A program made the position numbers and the translations under genes. From positions 1 to 64,000 of the forward strand of contig NZ_JANZKU010000023.1 in NCBI RefSeq assembly GCF_025642785.1: a stretch of DNA of 64,000 bases, written 5' to 3'. The stretch comes from Pseudomonas sp. RIT-PI-AD. Its GTDB lineage: Bacteria; Pseudomonadota; Gammaproteobacteria; Pseudomonadales; Pseudomonadaceae. The notes beneath the pieces were generated by a model. The model was not told where the DNA came from. It worked only from the letters and a program-made list of their open reading frames with translations, and ran no database searches. Positions 24,308 to 32,777 of this stretch are shown here, in pieces. Position 1 is the first letter of the stretch. Each line of letters starts with the position of its first letter.

Positions 24308-24943
24308 TCAGGCCGCGAGGGCGCGTTGCCGGGAGCGCCATAGGCCGTCGACCCAAAGTCGTCCCTTGGGCGTGAAGCAGGCCTGGGTGAAGACCGCCCG
24401 CCCCGTCGGGCCGAGGCCGGTGCGGATCACCATGCGGCCGTTGCGCAGTTGCACGGGGTGCGGCATCAGCAGGTCGCCGACGCGATGCATCACGCCCTCG
24501 CCCAACAGGAACCGCCGGAAATCCGCCTCGTCCGCGGCGAGCGTGGCGCAGAGCTGGCGAATGCCGAGGCACCCCTTGAGCCTCATGTAGGCATCGGCGA
24601 ACTCGTCAGCGCGCGGCGAGGCGGGGGTCGCCGGCACCGCCTTGCGCAACGCCGGCGCGGGCCAGCCCGCTTCGGCCCGGGCCGTGCAATGGCCGAGGAC
24701 CCGTATGCGCTTCTCGTCGTCGAACCGCTCGAGGAGCAGCCGCAAAGTCGCGCGGTCAAGCAGGTATTCGGTGCGCCGGTGGCGCATGCCGTCGCGGTAC
24801 AGACGCCCGAGCAGCGGCGCCCGTTTTTCCAGGGCGTACAACGCTCGGATGTCCCGGCAGACCAGCCCATGGCGCCGGCCGGTCAGCACCGCGATCTCGC
24901 GGCTGCCGATCACCGGCGCCGCCAGAGTGGAAGGCTGGCTCAT
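24308..24943 (-). CDS. Rha-family / antirepressor-like phage regulator
   Basis: A 211-residue protein. The N-terminal half (IGSREIAVLTGRRHGLVCRDIRALYALE, then GRLYRDGMRHRRTEYLLDRATLRLLLERF) matches Rha-type phage regulators. The C-terminal half (RLKGCLGIRQLCATLAADEADFRRFLLGEGVMHRVGDLLMPHPV, then FTQACFTPKGRLWV) is the KilA-C/antirepressor DNA-binding domain. The ATG at 24943 overlaps the previous stop (ATGA). It may counter a repressor acting at the early promoter, or control early to late progression. No cI-like repressor is encoded in the cluster. Confidence 0.82.
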   Translation of the reverse strand: MSQPSTLAAPVIGSREIAVLTGRRHGLVCRDIRALYALEKRAPLLGRLYRDGMRHRRTEYLLDRATLRLLLERFDDEKRIRVLGHCTARAEAGWPAPALRKAVPATPASPRADEFADAYMRLKGCLGIRQLCATLAADEADFRRFLLGEGVMHRVGDLLMPHPVQLRNGRMVIRTGLGPTGRAVFTQACFTPKGRLWVDGLWRSRQRALAA

Positions 24944-25170
24944 GCGCCCTCCCCGTTCGGGCCGGCGATGTCGGCCTTGAACTTCTTCAGCGTCGCGATG
25001 AAATGGTCGATCTGTTCGGCGTAGAGCAGGACCTCGACGGGCGCCTCCTCCAGGCCGTCTTCCTGGCCGATGACGTACAGTTGCTCGTCCTCGTCGTAAT
25101 CCAGGGTGAAGCCTTTGAACATGCGATAGAGCGGAGCGCCTGTTTGCCCCTTGGTGATTGTCTGTGCCAT
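24940..25170 (-). CDS. First early protein, 76 aa, unknown
   Basis: Starts MAQTITKGQTGAPLYRMFKGFTLDYDEDEQLYVIGQEDG. It is acidic, with a helical C-terminal half (VEVLLYAEQIDHFIATLKKFKADI). ATG 25170 has CGGAGAAAAGC just upstream. It opens the early operon about 178 nt after the predicted start of transcription. The family is not recognised; small acidic early proteins often act as protein-binding regulators. Confidence 0.65.
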   Translation of the reverse strand: MAQTITKGQTGAPLYRMFKGFTLDYDEDEQLYVIGQEDGLEEAPVEVLLYAEQIDHFIATLKKFKADIAGPNGEGA

Positions 25171-25215
25171 GCTTTTCTCCGTTACGAGCGTGAAGCGCTG
25201 CTGCCACAGCGCCGG

Positions 25216-25242
25216 AAAGCCCGCTGCCAGGCGGGCTTTTTT
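25216..25242 (+). terminator. Hairpin in early leader, terminator on plus strand
   Basis: GCCCGC, a TGCCAG loop and GCGGGC are followed by six T on the plus strand. Read on minus it falls in the leader of the early operon with only TTT after the stem, where it might act as an attenuator. Confidence 0.55.
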
Positions 25243-25334
25243 ATGCGGGTCCGTCCTTCGCGAGGGCGGGTCGGTGGTCCTTCCGTGTGCCGGCACAGTC
25301 ACTATTGGTCTTGCCCCACGACAGCGGGAACACC

Positions 25335-25362
25335 CATAAAATAGGTATACCCGTATTTTATG
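25335..25362. promoter_or_regulatory. Operator-like palindrome over the early promoter
   Basis: Nine-base arms CATAAAATA (25335-25343) and TATTTTATG (25354-25362) surround the palindromic core GGTATACC. It covers the early -10 and the predicted start point, the classical position of a repressor operator. It does not match a LexA box. The binding protein is unknown and its gene is not in the window. Confidence 0.65.
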
Positions 25363-25383
25363 CCTCTTAAAGACCATAATCAA
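25355..25383 (-). promoter_or_regulatory. Early promoter of the tailocin operon
   Basis: TTGATT (25383-25378) and TAAAAT (25360-25355) with a 17-bp spacer on the minus strand. Predicted start is near 25348, giving a leader of about 178 nt before the first gene. The palindrome at 25335-25362 overlaps the -10. Confidence 0.72.
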
Positions 25384-25400
25384 GCCATAAGGCCTGCCTA

Positions 25401-25420
25401 AATAAAGGTCTGCCTTTATT
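25401..25420. repeat. Inverted repeat upstream of the early promoter
   Basis: AATAAAGG and CCTTTATT separated by four bases. Relative to the early promoter it is centred near -62, a position used by class I activators. It may bind an activator of the PrtN kind, but no such sequence match was made. Confidence 0.5.
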
Positions 25421-25618
25421 CAAATGCGGAGTTTGGCAGCAGCCCCTCAGATAAGGCCTGGGGGTGCTGCGCATCAGCCGTAAAAAGGTACGCCCATAAA
25501 AACGCCGATACGGCGCCTCGACGACCGAGGGAATGGCGGTTGCGCTTGCTTCCGTCCAGCCCTGCCGACAAGCTATACGCCGCCACACACAGGCCTATGT
25601 GAAGAGAGCAGGATTTTT

Positions 25619-26701
25619 ATGCGCATTTTGGTGACCGGCGGCGCCGGGTTTATTGGTTCGGCGCTGATCCGCCATCTGTTGCGGCACACCGGGCACAGCG
25701 TGCTCAACCTGGACAAGCTGACCTACGCCGGCAACCTGGAATCCCTGGAAAGCGTGGCCGGCGACCCCCGCTATACCTTCCTCCAGGCGGACATCGGCGA
25801 CCAGCCGGCGGTGGCCGCGGCGCTGCAGCGTTTCCAGCCCGACGCGGTGATGCACCTGGCGGCGGAGTCCCACGTCGATCGCTCGATCGACGGCCCGGCC
25901 GCCTTCATTCAGACCAATATCGTCGGCACCTACGCCCTGCTGGAAGCCACCCGCGCGTATTGGCTGGGCCTGGACGCCGAGCGCAAGGCGGCGTTCCGTT
26001 TCCACCATATTTCCACCGACGAGGTCTACGGCGACCTCCACGGCGCCGACGACCTGTTCCGCGAAACCACGCCCTACGCGCCCAGCTCGCCCTATTCGGC
26101 GAGCAAGGCGGCATCCGACCACCTGGTCCGCGCCTGGCACCGGACCTATGGGTTGCCGGTCCTGCTGAGCAATTGCTCGAACAATTATGGGCCTTACCAT
26201 TTTCCCGAGAAGCTGATCCCGCTGATGATCCTCAATGCCCTGGATGGCAAGCCGCTGCCGGTGTATGGCGATGGCCGGCAGATCCGCGACTGGCTGTTCG
26301 TCGAGGACCACGCGCGCGCCCTGCTCGAAGTGGTGACCAGTGGCCAGGTCGGCGAGACCTACAACATCGGCGGGCACAACGAGCAGCGCAACCTCGACGT
26401 GGTGCAGGGCATCTGCGCCCTGCTGGAGGAGCTGGCCCCGGCCAAGCCCGCCGGCGTGGCGCGCTTCGCCGACCTGATCCGCTTCGTCGCCGACCGTCCC
26501 GGCCACGACCAGCGCTATGCCATCGACGCCGGCAAGATCCAGCGCGAGCTGGGCTGGGTGCCCGAGGAAACCTTCGAGAGCGGCCTGCGCAAGACCGTGC
26601 GCTGGTACCTCGACAACCTCGACTGGTGCCGCCGCGTGCAGGACGGCAGCTACCAGGGCGAACGCCTCGGCACCCTCGCCGCGCAGGAGCAACGCCCATG
26701 A
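25619..26701 (+). CDS. rmlB: dTDP-glucose 4,6-dehydratase
   Basis: A 360-residue extended SDR enzyme. The NAD site is TGGAGFIG (6-13). The catalytic residues are Thr133, Asp134 and Glu135 in STDEVYG, with Tyr159 and Lys163 in YSASK. It converts dTDP-glucose to dTDP-4-keto-6-deoxyglucose, the second step of dTDP-L-rhamnose synthesis for LPS core/O-antigen and rhamnolipids. It is the first gene of rmlBACD, with each gene overlapping the next by 4 bp. PAO1 has the order BDAC, so this operon is rearranged relative to that strain. Confidence 0.97.
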   Translation: MRILVTGGAGFIGSALIRHLLRHTGHSVLNLDKLTYAGNLESLESVAGDPRYTFLQADIGDQPAVAAALQRFQPDAVMHLAAESHVDRSIDGPAAFIQTNIVGTYALLEATRAYWLGLDAERKAAFRFHHISTDEVYGDLHGADDLFRETTPYAPSSPYSASKAASDHLVRAWHRTYGLPVLLSNCSNNYGPYHFPEKLIPLMILNALDGKPLPVYGDGRQIRDWLFVEDHARALLEVVTSGQVGETYNIGGHNEQRNLDVVQGICALLEELAPAKPAGVARFADLIRFVADRPGHDQRYAIDAGKIQRELGWVPEETFESGLRKTVRWYLDNLDWCRRVQDGSYQGERLGTLAAQEQRP

Positions 26702-27570
26702 AAGGCATCGTCCTCGCCGGTGGCTCCGGCACCCGGTTGCACCCCATCACCCTCGGGGTTTCCAAGCAGTTGCTGCCGATCTACGACAAACCCATGGTCT
26801 ATTACCCGATCTCGGTGCTGATGCTCGCCGGCATCCGCGAGATCCTGATCATTTCCACGCCCCAGGACCTGCCGCAGTACCGCAGCCTGCTGGGCGACGG
26901 CAGCCAGTTCGGGGTGAACTTCAGCTACGCCGTGCAGCCCTCGCCGGACGGCCTGGCCCAGGCGTTCCTGATCGGCGAGACCTTCATCGGCGACGATTCG
27001 GTGTGCCTGATCCTCGGCGACAACATCTTCCACGGCCAGCATTTCACCGAGCAGTTGGAACATGCCGCCGGCCATCCCCGCGGCGCCACCGTGTTCGGCT
27101 ATTGGGTGAAGGACCCGGAACGCTTCGGCGTGGTGGACTTCGACGCCGACGGCCGCGCGCTGTCCATCGAGGAGAAGCCCCGGCAGCCCAAGTCCAGCTA
27201 CGCGGTGACCGGCCTGTATTTCTACGACAACGACGTGGTGCAGATCGCCAAGGCGGTGCAGCCCTCGGCCCGCGGCGAGCTGGAGATCACCGACGTCAAC
27301 AACGCCTACCTGCAGCGCGGCGACCTGCGCGTCGAGCGCTTCGGCCGCGGCTTCGCCTGGCTCGACACCGGCACCCACGACAGCCTGCTGGAAGCCTCGC
27401 AGTACGTGCAGACCATCGAGCACCGCCAGGGGCTGAAGGTCGCCTGCCTGGAGGAGATCGCCTACCAGCGCGGCTGGATAGACCGCGCCCAGTTGCTCAG
27501 CCAGGCCCAGGCATTCGGCAAGACCGGCTACGGCCAATACCTGTTCCAGTTGGCGGGGGAACGCCCATGA
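26698..27570 (+). CDS. rmlA: Glucose-1-phosphate thymidylyltransferase
   Basis: A 290-residue nucleotidyltransferase with the signature GGSGTRLHP (8-16), [12 protein letters not shown], and LGDNIF for metal binding. It makes dTDP-glucose from dTTP and glucose-1-phosphate, the first and feedback-inhibited step of the rhamnose pathway. Length and motifs are those of RmlA. Its ATG overlaps the rmlB stop (ATGA). Confidence 0.97.
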   Translation: MKGIVLAGGSGTRLHPITLGVSKQLLPIYDKPMVYYPISVLMLAGIREILIISTPQDLPQYRSLLGDGSQFGVNFSYAVQPSPDGLAQAFLIGETFIGDDSVCLILGDNIFHGQHFTEQLEHAAGHPRGATVFGYWVKDPERFGVVDFDADGRALSIEEKPRQPKSSYAVTGLYFYDNDVVQIAKAVQPSARGELEITDVNNAYLQRGDLRVERFGRGFAWLDTGTHDSLLEASQYVQTIEHRQGLKVACLEEIAYQRGWIDRAQLLSQAQAFGKTGYGQYLFQLAGERP

Positions 27571-28112
27571 ACGCCATCGCCACCGCCTTGCCCGGCGTGC
27601 TGATCCTCGAACCGCGGGTGTTCGGCGACGAGCGCGGGTTCTTCTTCGAGAGCTTCAACGCGCGCGCCTTCGCCGAGGCCACCGGGGTGCGGCGCGAATT
27701 CGTCCAAGACAACCATTCGCGCTCGCAGCGCGGCGTGCTGCGCGGCCTGCACTACCAGATCGAACAGGCCCAGGGAAAACTGGTGCGGGTCACCCAGGGC
27801 GAGGTTTTCGACGTCGCCGTCGACCTGCGCCGCGGCTCGGCGAACTTCGGCCGCTGGGTCGGGGTGCGGCTGTCGGCGGAGAACAAGCGCCAGCTCTGGG
27901 TGCCGGAGGGCTTCGCCCACGGCTTCCTGGTGCTCAGCGACTACGCCGAATTCCTCTACAAGACCACCGACTATTACGCGCCGGTCCACGAGCGCTGCAT
28001 CCGCTGGGACGACCCGGCGCTGGCCATCGACTGGCCGCTGGAGGGCACGCCGCAACTGTCCGCCAAGGACCGGGCCGGCACCTCCCTGAGCCAGGCCGAG
28101 ACCTTCCCATGA
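27567..28112 (+). CDS. rmlC: dTDP-4-dehydrorhamnose 3,5-epimerase
   Basis: A 181-residue cupin epimerase. The active-site segment is [10 protein letters not shown] with His62 as the base, followed by the cupin strand motif [10 protein letters not shown]. It catalyses the double epimerisation at C3 and C5, step three of the pathway. It is coupled to rmlA and rmlD by overlapping start/stop codons. Confidence 0.97.
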   Translation: MNAIATALPGVLILEPRVFGDERGFFFESFNARAFAEATGVRREFVQDNHSRSQRGVLRGLHYQIEQAQGKLVRVTQGEVFDVAVDLRRGSANFGRWVGVRLSAENKRQLWVPEGFAHGFLVLSDYAEFLYKTTDYYAPVHERCIRWDDPALAIDWPLEGTPQLSAKDRAGTSLSQAETFP

Positions 28113-28975
28113 GAATCCTCGTCACCGGCCACAGCGGCCAGGTCGCCCGCGAACTGCGCCTGAGCCTCGCCGGCCTCGGCGAGGTGATCGGCCTCGGCCG
28201 CGACCGGCTCGACCTCGCCGATAGCGCGCAGATCCGCCAGCGCGTGCGTGAGCTGCGCCCGACGCTGATCGTCAACGCCGCCGCGCACACCGCGGTGGAC
28301 CAGGCGGAAAGCGAGCCGGAAGCGGCCTACGCGCTCAACGCCACCGCGCCCGGCGTCCTCGCCGAGGAAGCCGCGGCCCTGGGCGCGCCGCTGATCCACT
28401 ATTCCACCGACTACGTGTTCGACGGCGAGAAACCCACGCCCTACGGCGAAGACGACACGCCCAATCCCCTGGGGGTCTACGGCGCCAGCAAGCTGGCCGG
28501 CGAGCGGGCGATCCAGGCGGTCGGCGGCGCGCACCTGATCCTGCGCACCAGCTGGGTGTACTCGAAGCACGGGCGCAACTTCCTGCTGACCATGCAGCGC
28601 CTGCTGCAGGAGCGCCCGCACCTGCGCGTGGTGGTCGACCAGGTCGGCGCGCCGACCTGGGCCGGCGACATCGCCGCCGCCACCGCCGCGCTGGTCGCCG
28701 GCTGGCAGGCGGGCAACGCCCGCTGGGGCCTCTATCACTTCAGCGCCGGCGGGGAGACCTCCTGGTACGGCTTCGCCTGCGCCATCGCCGCAGACCTGCG
28801 CGAACGGGGCCTGCCCTGCGCCGAGCTGGAAGCGATCCCCGCCAGCGCCTACCCGACGCCGGCGCGCCGGCCGTCGAACTCGCGGCTGGCCGGCGACAAG
28901 CTGCGCCGCGACTGGAACCTCGCCCTGCCCGATTGGCGCGACGGCCTGCGCGCCTGCCTGGACGCGCCGCGCTGA
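28109..28975 (+). CDS. rmlD: dTDP-4-dehydrorhamnose reductase
   Basis: A 288-residue SDR reductase. The NADPH site is GHSGQVARELR near the start; further motifs are YSTDYVFDGEKPTPYGEDD and the catalytic YGASKLAGE. It reduces dTDP-6-deoxy-L-lyxo-4-hexulose to dTDP-L-rhamnose, the last step. It ends the rml operon. The two-component system starts 22 bp later and may be partly co-transcribed. Confidence 0.97.
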   Translation: MRILVTGHSGQVARELRLSLAGLGEVIGLGRDRLDLADSAQIRQRVRELRPTLIVNAAAHTAVDQAESEPEAAYALNATAPGVLAEEAAALGAPLIHYSTDYVFDGEKPTPYGEDDTPNPLGVYGASKLAGERAIQAVGGAHLILRTSWVYSKHGRNFLLTMQRLLQERPHLRVVVDQVGAPTWAGDIAAATAALVAGWQAGNARWGLYHFSAGGETSWYGFACAIAADLRERGLPCAELEAIPASAYPTPARRPSNSRLAGDKLRRDWNLALPDWRDGLRACLDAPR

Positions 28976-28997
28976 AACACGCGTGCATAATGCGCGC

Positions 28998-30836
28998 ATG
29001 AATCGCAGCCAGACCGAGCCCCCCTTGACCCGAGCGCGCCGCCCCCGCTGGCGCAGCCTGGCGTTGCTCGCCCTGCTGCTGGCGCCGCTGCTGTGGCCGC
29101 TGCACCTGTTCGTCGAACGCCACTACCGGCAGGAACTGCTGGAGCAGAATCGCCAGACCCTGGACCTGTACACCGCCAACCTGCTCGGCACCCTGCGCCG
29201 CTTCGAAGTGATGCCGCCGCTGCTCGGCGACCTGCCGCTGCTGCGCGCCACCCTGCAACGGCCCGACGATGCCGCCGGGCTGGACCGGGCCAACCGCCTG
29301 CTGGAGGAAATCCGCCAGCAGACCGGTGCCGACGTGATCTACCTGATGAATCCCGAAGGGCTCGCCCTGGTCGCCTCCAACTGGCGACAACCGGACAGCT
29401 TCGTCGGCCGCAACTTCGCCTTCCGCCCCTATTACCGCGAGGCCATGCGCGGCCGGCGGGCACGTTTCTTCGGCCTCGGCACCACCTCCGGCAAGCGCGG
29501 TTACTACTTTGCCAGCGCGGTGCGCGACGGCGACCGCATCCTCGGTGCCCTGGTGGTGAAGGTCGACCTGGACTACGCCGAGACCCTCTGGGGCACCACC
29601 CCGGAACAACTGCTGGTCACCGACGCCAATGGCGTGGTGATCCTCACCTCGCGCCCGGAATGGCGCTTCCGCGCCAGCCGCCCGCTGGACAGCGCCGAGC
29701 GCGCCTCCATCGTCGACACCCAGCCCTACCCGAACCAGATCCCGCCGCCCCTGCGCCTGCGCCCCGGCGAATGGCTGCCGCTGGCCCGCCAGCTGCCGGA
29801 AACCGGCTGGACGGTGAGCATCCTCGCGCCGCGGGAGCTGGTCGACCGCCCGGTGCGCACCGCCATGGCCATCGGCGGCGGCGCCCTGCTGGTGCTGATC
29901 CTGCTGCTCGGCCTGATGATGCTGCGCCGCCGGCATTACCTGGAGCGCATCGCCCTCGACGCCCGCGCGCGCCACCAGTTGGAATTGCGCGTGCTCGAAC
30001 GCACCCGCGACCTGGAGTCGCTGAACAGCCGGCTCAAGGGCGAAGTCCTCGAGCGCGAGCAGGCCCAGCAGGAACTGGTGCGGGCCCAGGACGAGTTGCT
30101 GCAGGCCGGCAAGCTGTCGGTGCTCGGCACCATGTCGGCGAGCATCAGCCACGAACTCAACCAACCGCTCGGCGCGATCCGCAGCTATGCCGACAACGCC
30201 GGCGTGCTGCTCGATCACGGGCGCATCGAGGACGCGCGGGAAAACCTCCACCTGATCAGCGAACTCACCGGGCGCATGGCCTCGATCATCACCCACCTGC
30301 GCGCCTTCGCCCGCCGCGACCGCCACGCCCCGGAAAGCGTCGCCCTGCAACCGGCGCTGGACGATGCCCTGGCGTTGCTGGCCAAGCGCCGACGGGCGAT
30401 GGACGTGGAACTGGTGCGCGACCTGCCGGACGCGCCGCTGTGGGTCCAGGCCGGCGAGACGCGCCTGCGCCAGGTGCTCGGCAACCTGCTGGCCAACGCC
30501 CTCGACGCCCTCGGCGAGAAGCCCCAGCCGCGGCGCCTCTGGCTCAGCGCGCAGCGCACCGCCGAGGGCATCGCCCTGACCCTGCGCGACAACGGGCCGG
30601 GCTTCACCCGCGAGGCCCTGGCCCGCGCCCGCGAGCCCTTCTTCACCACCAAGACCAGCGCCCAGGGCCTCGGCCTCGGCCTGGCCATCTGCGACAGCCT
30701 GATGCGCGCCCTGGGCGGCGAGTTGATCCTCGCCAACCATCCCCAGGGCGGCGCGCTGATCACGCTGCGCATGCGTCCCGCCATACCCGGCGTCACCCCA
30801 CAGCCGCCCGAGGATTTCCCCCATGACCGTCATTGA
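28998..30836 (+). CDS. DctB-type sensor histidine kinase
   Basis: A 612-residue kinase. It has a membrane segment at about 20-39, a periplasmic double-Cache/PAS sensor (about 40-290, including FAFRPYYREAMRG and FFGLGTTSGKRGYYFASAV) and a second segment (MAIGGGALLVLILLLGLMML). A coiled coil follows, then HisKA with His385 in SASISHELNQPLGAIRSY, and the ATPase boxes NLLANALDAL, DNGPGF and GLGLGLAI. The sensor type is that of C4-dicarboxylate sensors. It overlaps its response regulator by 14 bp. In PAO1 the pair lies beside the dctPQM transporter genes, which are absent here. Confidence 0.9.
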   Translation: MNRSQTEPPLTRARRPRWRSLALLALLLAPLLWPLHLFVERHYRQELLEQNRQTLDLYTANLLGTLRRFEVMPPLLGDLPLLRATLQRPDDAAGLDRANRLLEEIRQQTGADVIYLMNPEGLALVASNWRQPDSFVGRNFAFRPYYREAMRGRRARFFGLGTTSGKRGYYFASAVRDGDRILGALVVKVDLDYAETLWGTTPEQLLVTDANGVVILTSRPEWRFRASRPLDSAERASIVDTQPYPNQIPPPLRLRPGEWLPLARQLPETGWTVSILAPRELVDRPVRTAMAIGGGALLVLILLLGLMMLRRRHYLERIALDARARHQLELRVLERTRDLESLNSRLKGEVLEREQAQQELVRAQDELLQAGKLSVLGTMSASISHELNQPLGAIRSYADNAGVLLDHGRIEDARENLHLISELTGRMASIITHLRAFARRDRHAPESVALQPALDDALALLAKRRRAMDVELVRDLPDAPLWVQAGETRLRQVLGNLLANALDALGEKPQPRRLWLSAQRTAEGIALTLRDNGPGFTREALARAREPFFTTKTSAQGLGLGLAICDSLMRALGGELILANHPQGGALITLRMRPAIPGVTPQPPEDFPHDRH

Positions 30837-32202
30837 CCCGCACACCCAGGTCCTGCTGATCGACGACGATCCGCACCTGCGCAAGGCCCTCAGCCAGACC
30901 CTCGACCTCGCCGGGCTCAAGGTGCAAACCCTGGCCCAGGCCGAGGGCGTGGCGGCGAGCCTGTCGCGCGACTGGGCGGGCGTGGTGGTCAGCGATATCC
31001 GCATGCCCGGCATGGACGGCCTGGCCCTGCTCGCGCACCTGCACGAGCGCGACGCCGACCTGCCGGTGCTGCTGATCACCGGCCACGGCGACGTGCCGCT
31101 GGCGGTGCAGGCGATGCGCGCCGGCGCCTACGACTTCCTCGAGAAGCCCTTCGCCAGCGGCAACCTGCTGGACAGCGTGCGCCGCGCCCTGGCCCTGCGC
31201 CGGCTGGTGCTGGACAACCGCAGCCTGCGCCTGGCGCTCTCCGACCACCAGGAGCTCAGCGGCCGCCTGCTCGGGCAGTCGCCGGCGGTGGTGCGCCTGC
31301 GCGAGCAGATCGGCGCCCTGGCGGCGACCCAGGCCGACGTGCTGATCCTCGGCGAGACCGGTTCCGGCAAGGAGGTGGTGGCCCGCGCGCTGCACGACCT
31401 GTCGAACCGTCGCGAGGGCCCCTTCGTCGCGATCAACGCCGGCGCCCTCGCCGAATCGGTGGTGGAGAGCGAGCTCTTCGGCCACGAGCAGGGCGCCTTC
31501 ACCGGCGCGCAGAAACGCCGCATCGGCAAGTTCGAATACGCCAACGGCGGCACCCTGTTCCTCGATGAAATCGAGAGCATGAGCCTCGACGTGCAGGTCA
31601 AGCTGCTGCGCCTGTTGCAGGAGCGCACGGTGGAGCGGATGGGTTCCAACCAGTTGATCCCGCTGGATATCCGGGTGATCGCCGCGACCAAGGAAGACCT
31701 CCGCCAGGCCGCCGACCAGAATCGCTTCCGCGCCGACCTGTACTACCGGTTGAACGTCGCCAGTCTGCGCATCCCGCCATTGCGCGAACGTGGCGAGGAC
31801 GCCCTGCGGCTGTTCCACCAGTTCGCCGACAACGCCGCCCAGCGCCACGGCGTCGCGCCGCGCAGCCTCGACAGCCAGCAGCGCGCGCGCCTGCTGACCC
31901 ATAGCTGGCCGGGCAACGTGCGCGAGCTGCAGAATGCCGCCGAGCGTTTCGCCCTCGGCCTCGACCTGGCCCTGGACGACGAACTCGCCGTGGTCGCGCC
32001 CAGCGTGCAAGGCGGCCTCAGCGAACAGGTGGAAGCCTTCGAGCGCGCCCTGATCGCCGCCGAGCTGACCCGCCCCCACGGCTCGGTGCGCAGCCTCGCC
32101 GAAGCGCTGGGCATCCCGCGCAAGACCCTGCACGACAAGCTGCGCAAGCACGGCCTGCACTTCAGCGGCGCCGGCACCGGCTCGCCGGACGAGCTCGACT
32201 GA
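30823..32202 (+). CDS. DctD-type sigma-54 response regulator
   Basis: A 459-residue NtrC-family activator. The receiver domain has Asp58 in VVVSDIRMPGMDG. The AAA+ domain has Walker A GETGSGKE, the sigma-54 loop GAFTGAQ and Walker B GGTLFLDEIE. A Fis-type helix-turn-helix closes the protein (GSVRSLAEALGIPRKTLHDKLRKHGL). It should activate sigma-54 promoters of dicarboxylate transport genes when phosphorylated by the adjacent kinase. No such target gene is adjacent. Confidence 0.92.
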   Translation: MTVIDPHTQVLLIDDDPHLRKALSQTLDLAGLKVQTLAQAEGVAASLSRDWAGVVVSDIRMPGMDGLALLAHLHERDADLPVLLITGHGDVPLAVQAMRAGAYDFLEKPFASGNLLDSVRRALALRRLVLDNRSLRLALSDHQELSGRLLGQSPAVVRLREQIGALAATQADVLILGETGSGKEVVARALHDLSNRREGPFVAINAGALAESVVESELFGHEQGAFTGAQKRRIGKFEYANGGTLFLDEIESMSLDVQVKLLRLLQERTVERMGSNQLIPLDIRVIAATKEDLRQAADQNRFRADLYYRLNVASLRIPPLRERGEDALRLFHQFADNAAQRHGVAPRSLDSQQRARLLTHSWPGNVRELQNAAERFALGLDLALDDELAVVAPSVQGGLSEQVEAFERALIAAELTRPHGSVRSLAEALGIPRKTLHDKLRKHGLHFSGAGTGSPDELD

Positions 32203-32777
32203 CGCTCGCCGGGTAGCGGACCGTCCGCGCCCGCCAAAAAACGTCCTCCGAGGCAGCACTTTTTTCGTCAGCGCGGCGAGTCGTCGCGGCGCGCGAAAAA
32301 GGCCGGTCGCGACCTGCCCGAGAAATTGCGCAAAGCCCCGTAACCTGGCCTTCACATCGGGTGTGCAGGCTGCTTTCCAGAGCGCGCGGACAGCATTCCC
32401 GATCGGTCGGAACGGCTCGCCGCATGGCTTTTTGCCGGTACCGATTCGGGTCCTGCGCGGGCACTTTCATCGACCCCGGGACTCAGTGAAAAGGTGTCGC
32501 CATTCCGAGGAGGAACGTTTTGCCGACTGCCCAGCGTTTTGGAAAACCCTTGCTTGCGGACCCGGGATATTCATCTAGGGTCAATCGGAGCGGCGGGGTT
32601 CGGGGCCCGGCCGCAAAGGCCCAGAAGCCACACGGAATCAGGGTTTTGCCAAAGCGGACAGGTTTTTTAACAGCCTTCGGCAGCCATGCCGGAGCCGCCC
32701 TTGATGCACATCAATACCCTCTCCCCGGCCCTCGCGCCTAATGACCGTAACTTCTCCCCGCAGTCCGGAGGCACGTC
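32203..32777. other. Intergenic region dctD-arcD, carries arc promoter
   Basis: A 575-bp gap where PAO1 has dctPQM. Apart from the ANR box and arcD leader near its right end, I see no coding frame with a recognisable product. A weak hairpin with T-run at about 32236-32267 may terminate dctD transcription. No sigma-54 site with proper GG-N10-GC spacing was confirmed. Confidence 0.5.
32701..32714 (+). promoter_or_regulatory. ANR/FNR box of the arcDABC promoter
   Basis: TTGATGCACATCAA is a perfect dyad matching the FNR/ANR consensus TTGAT-N4-ATCAA. A -10 candidate TAATGA lies at 32739-32744, placing the box at about -41.5 for a start near 32749, the class II activation position. This agrees with known anaerobic induction of the arginine deiminase operon by ANR in P. 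aeruginosa. Confidence 0.9.

Larger units (their letters stand above)
25171..25618. other. Divergent control region between tailocin and rml genes
   Basis: A 450-bp AT-richer spacer. It holds the early promoter and operator, an upstream inverted repeat, a terminator facing rmlB (25216-25242) and a 10-base direct repeat ATAAGGCCTG at 25387-25396 and 25451-25460. Frames such as 25367-25588 on minus cover the regulatory palindromes and look like chance ORFs. Confidence 0.55.

Noticed and set aside
25367-25588. Possible 73-codon gene upstream of the tailocin on minus
   Set aside because: It covers the early promoter and palindromes, has no ribosome site and no family.
28740-31079. Very long minus-strand open frame opposite rmlD, dctB and dctD
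   Set aside because: It lies antisense to three well-supported genes, has low-complexity Gln/Ala/Gly-rich sequence and no family motifs; it is a by-product of high GC at third codon positions.
32203-32700. Sigma-54 promoter (TTGG-like GG/GC pair around 32540-32560) as a relic of dctP control
   Set aside because: The GG to GC spacing is 9 and not 10, and the flanks do not match consensus.
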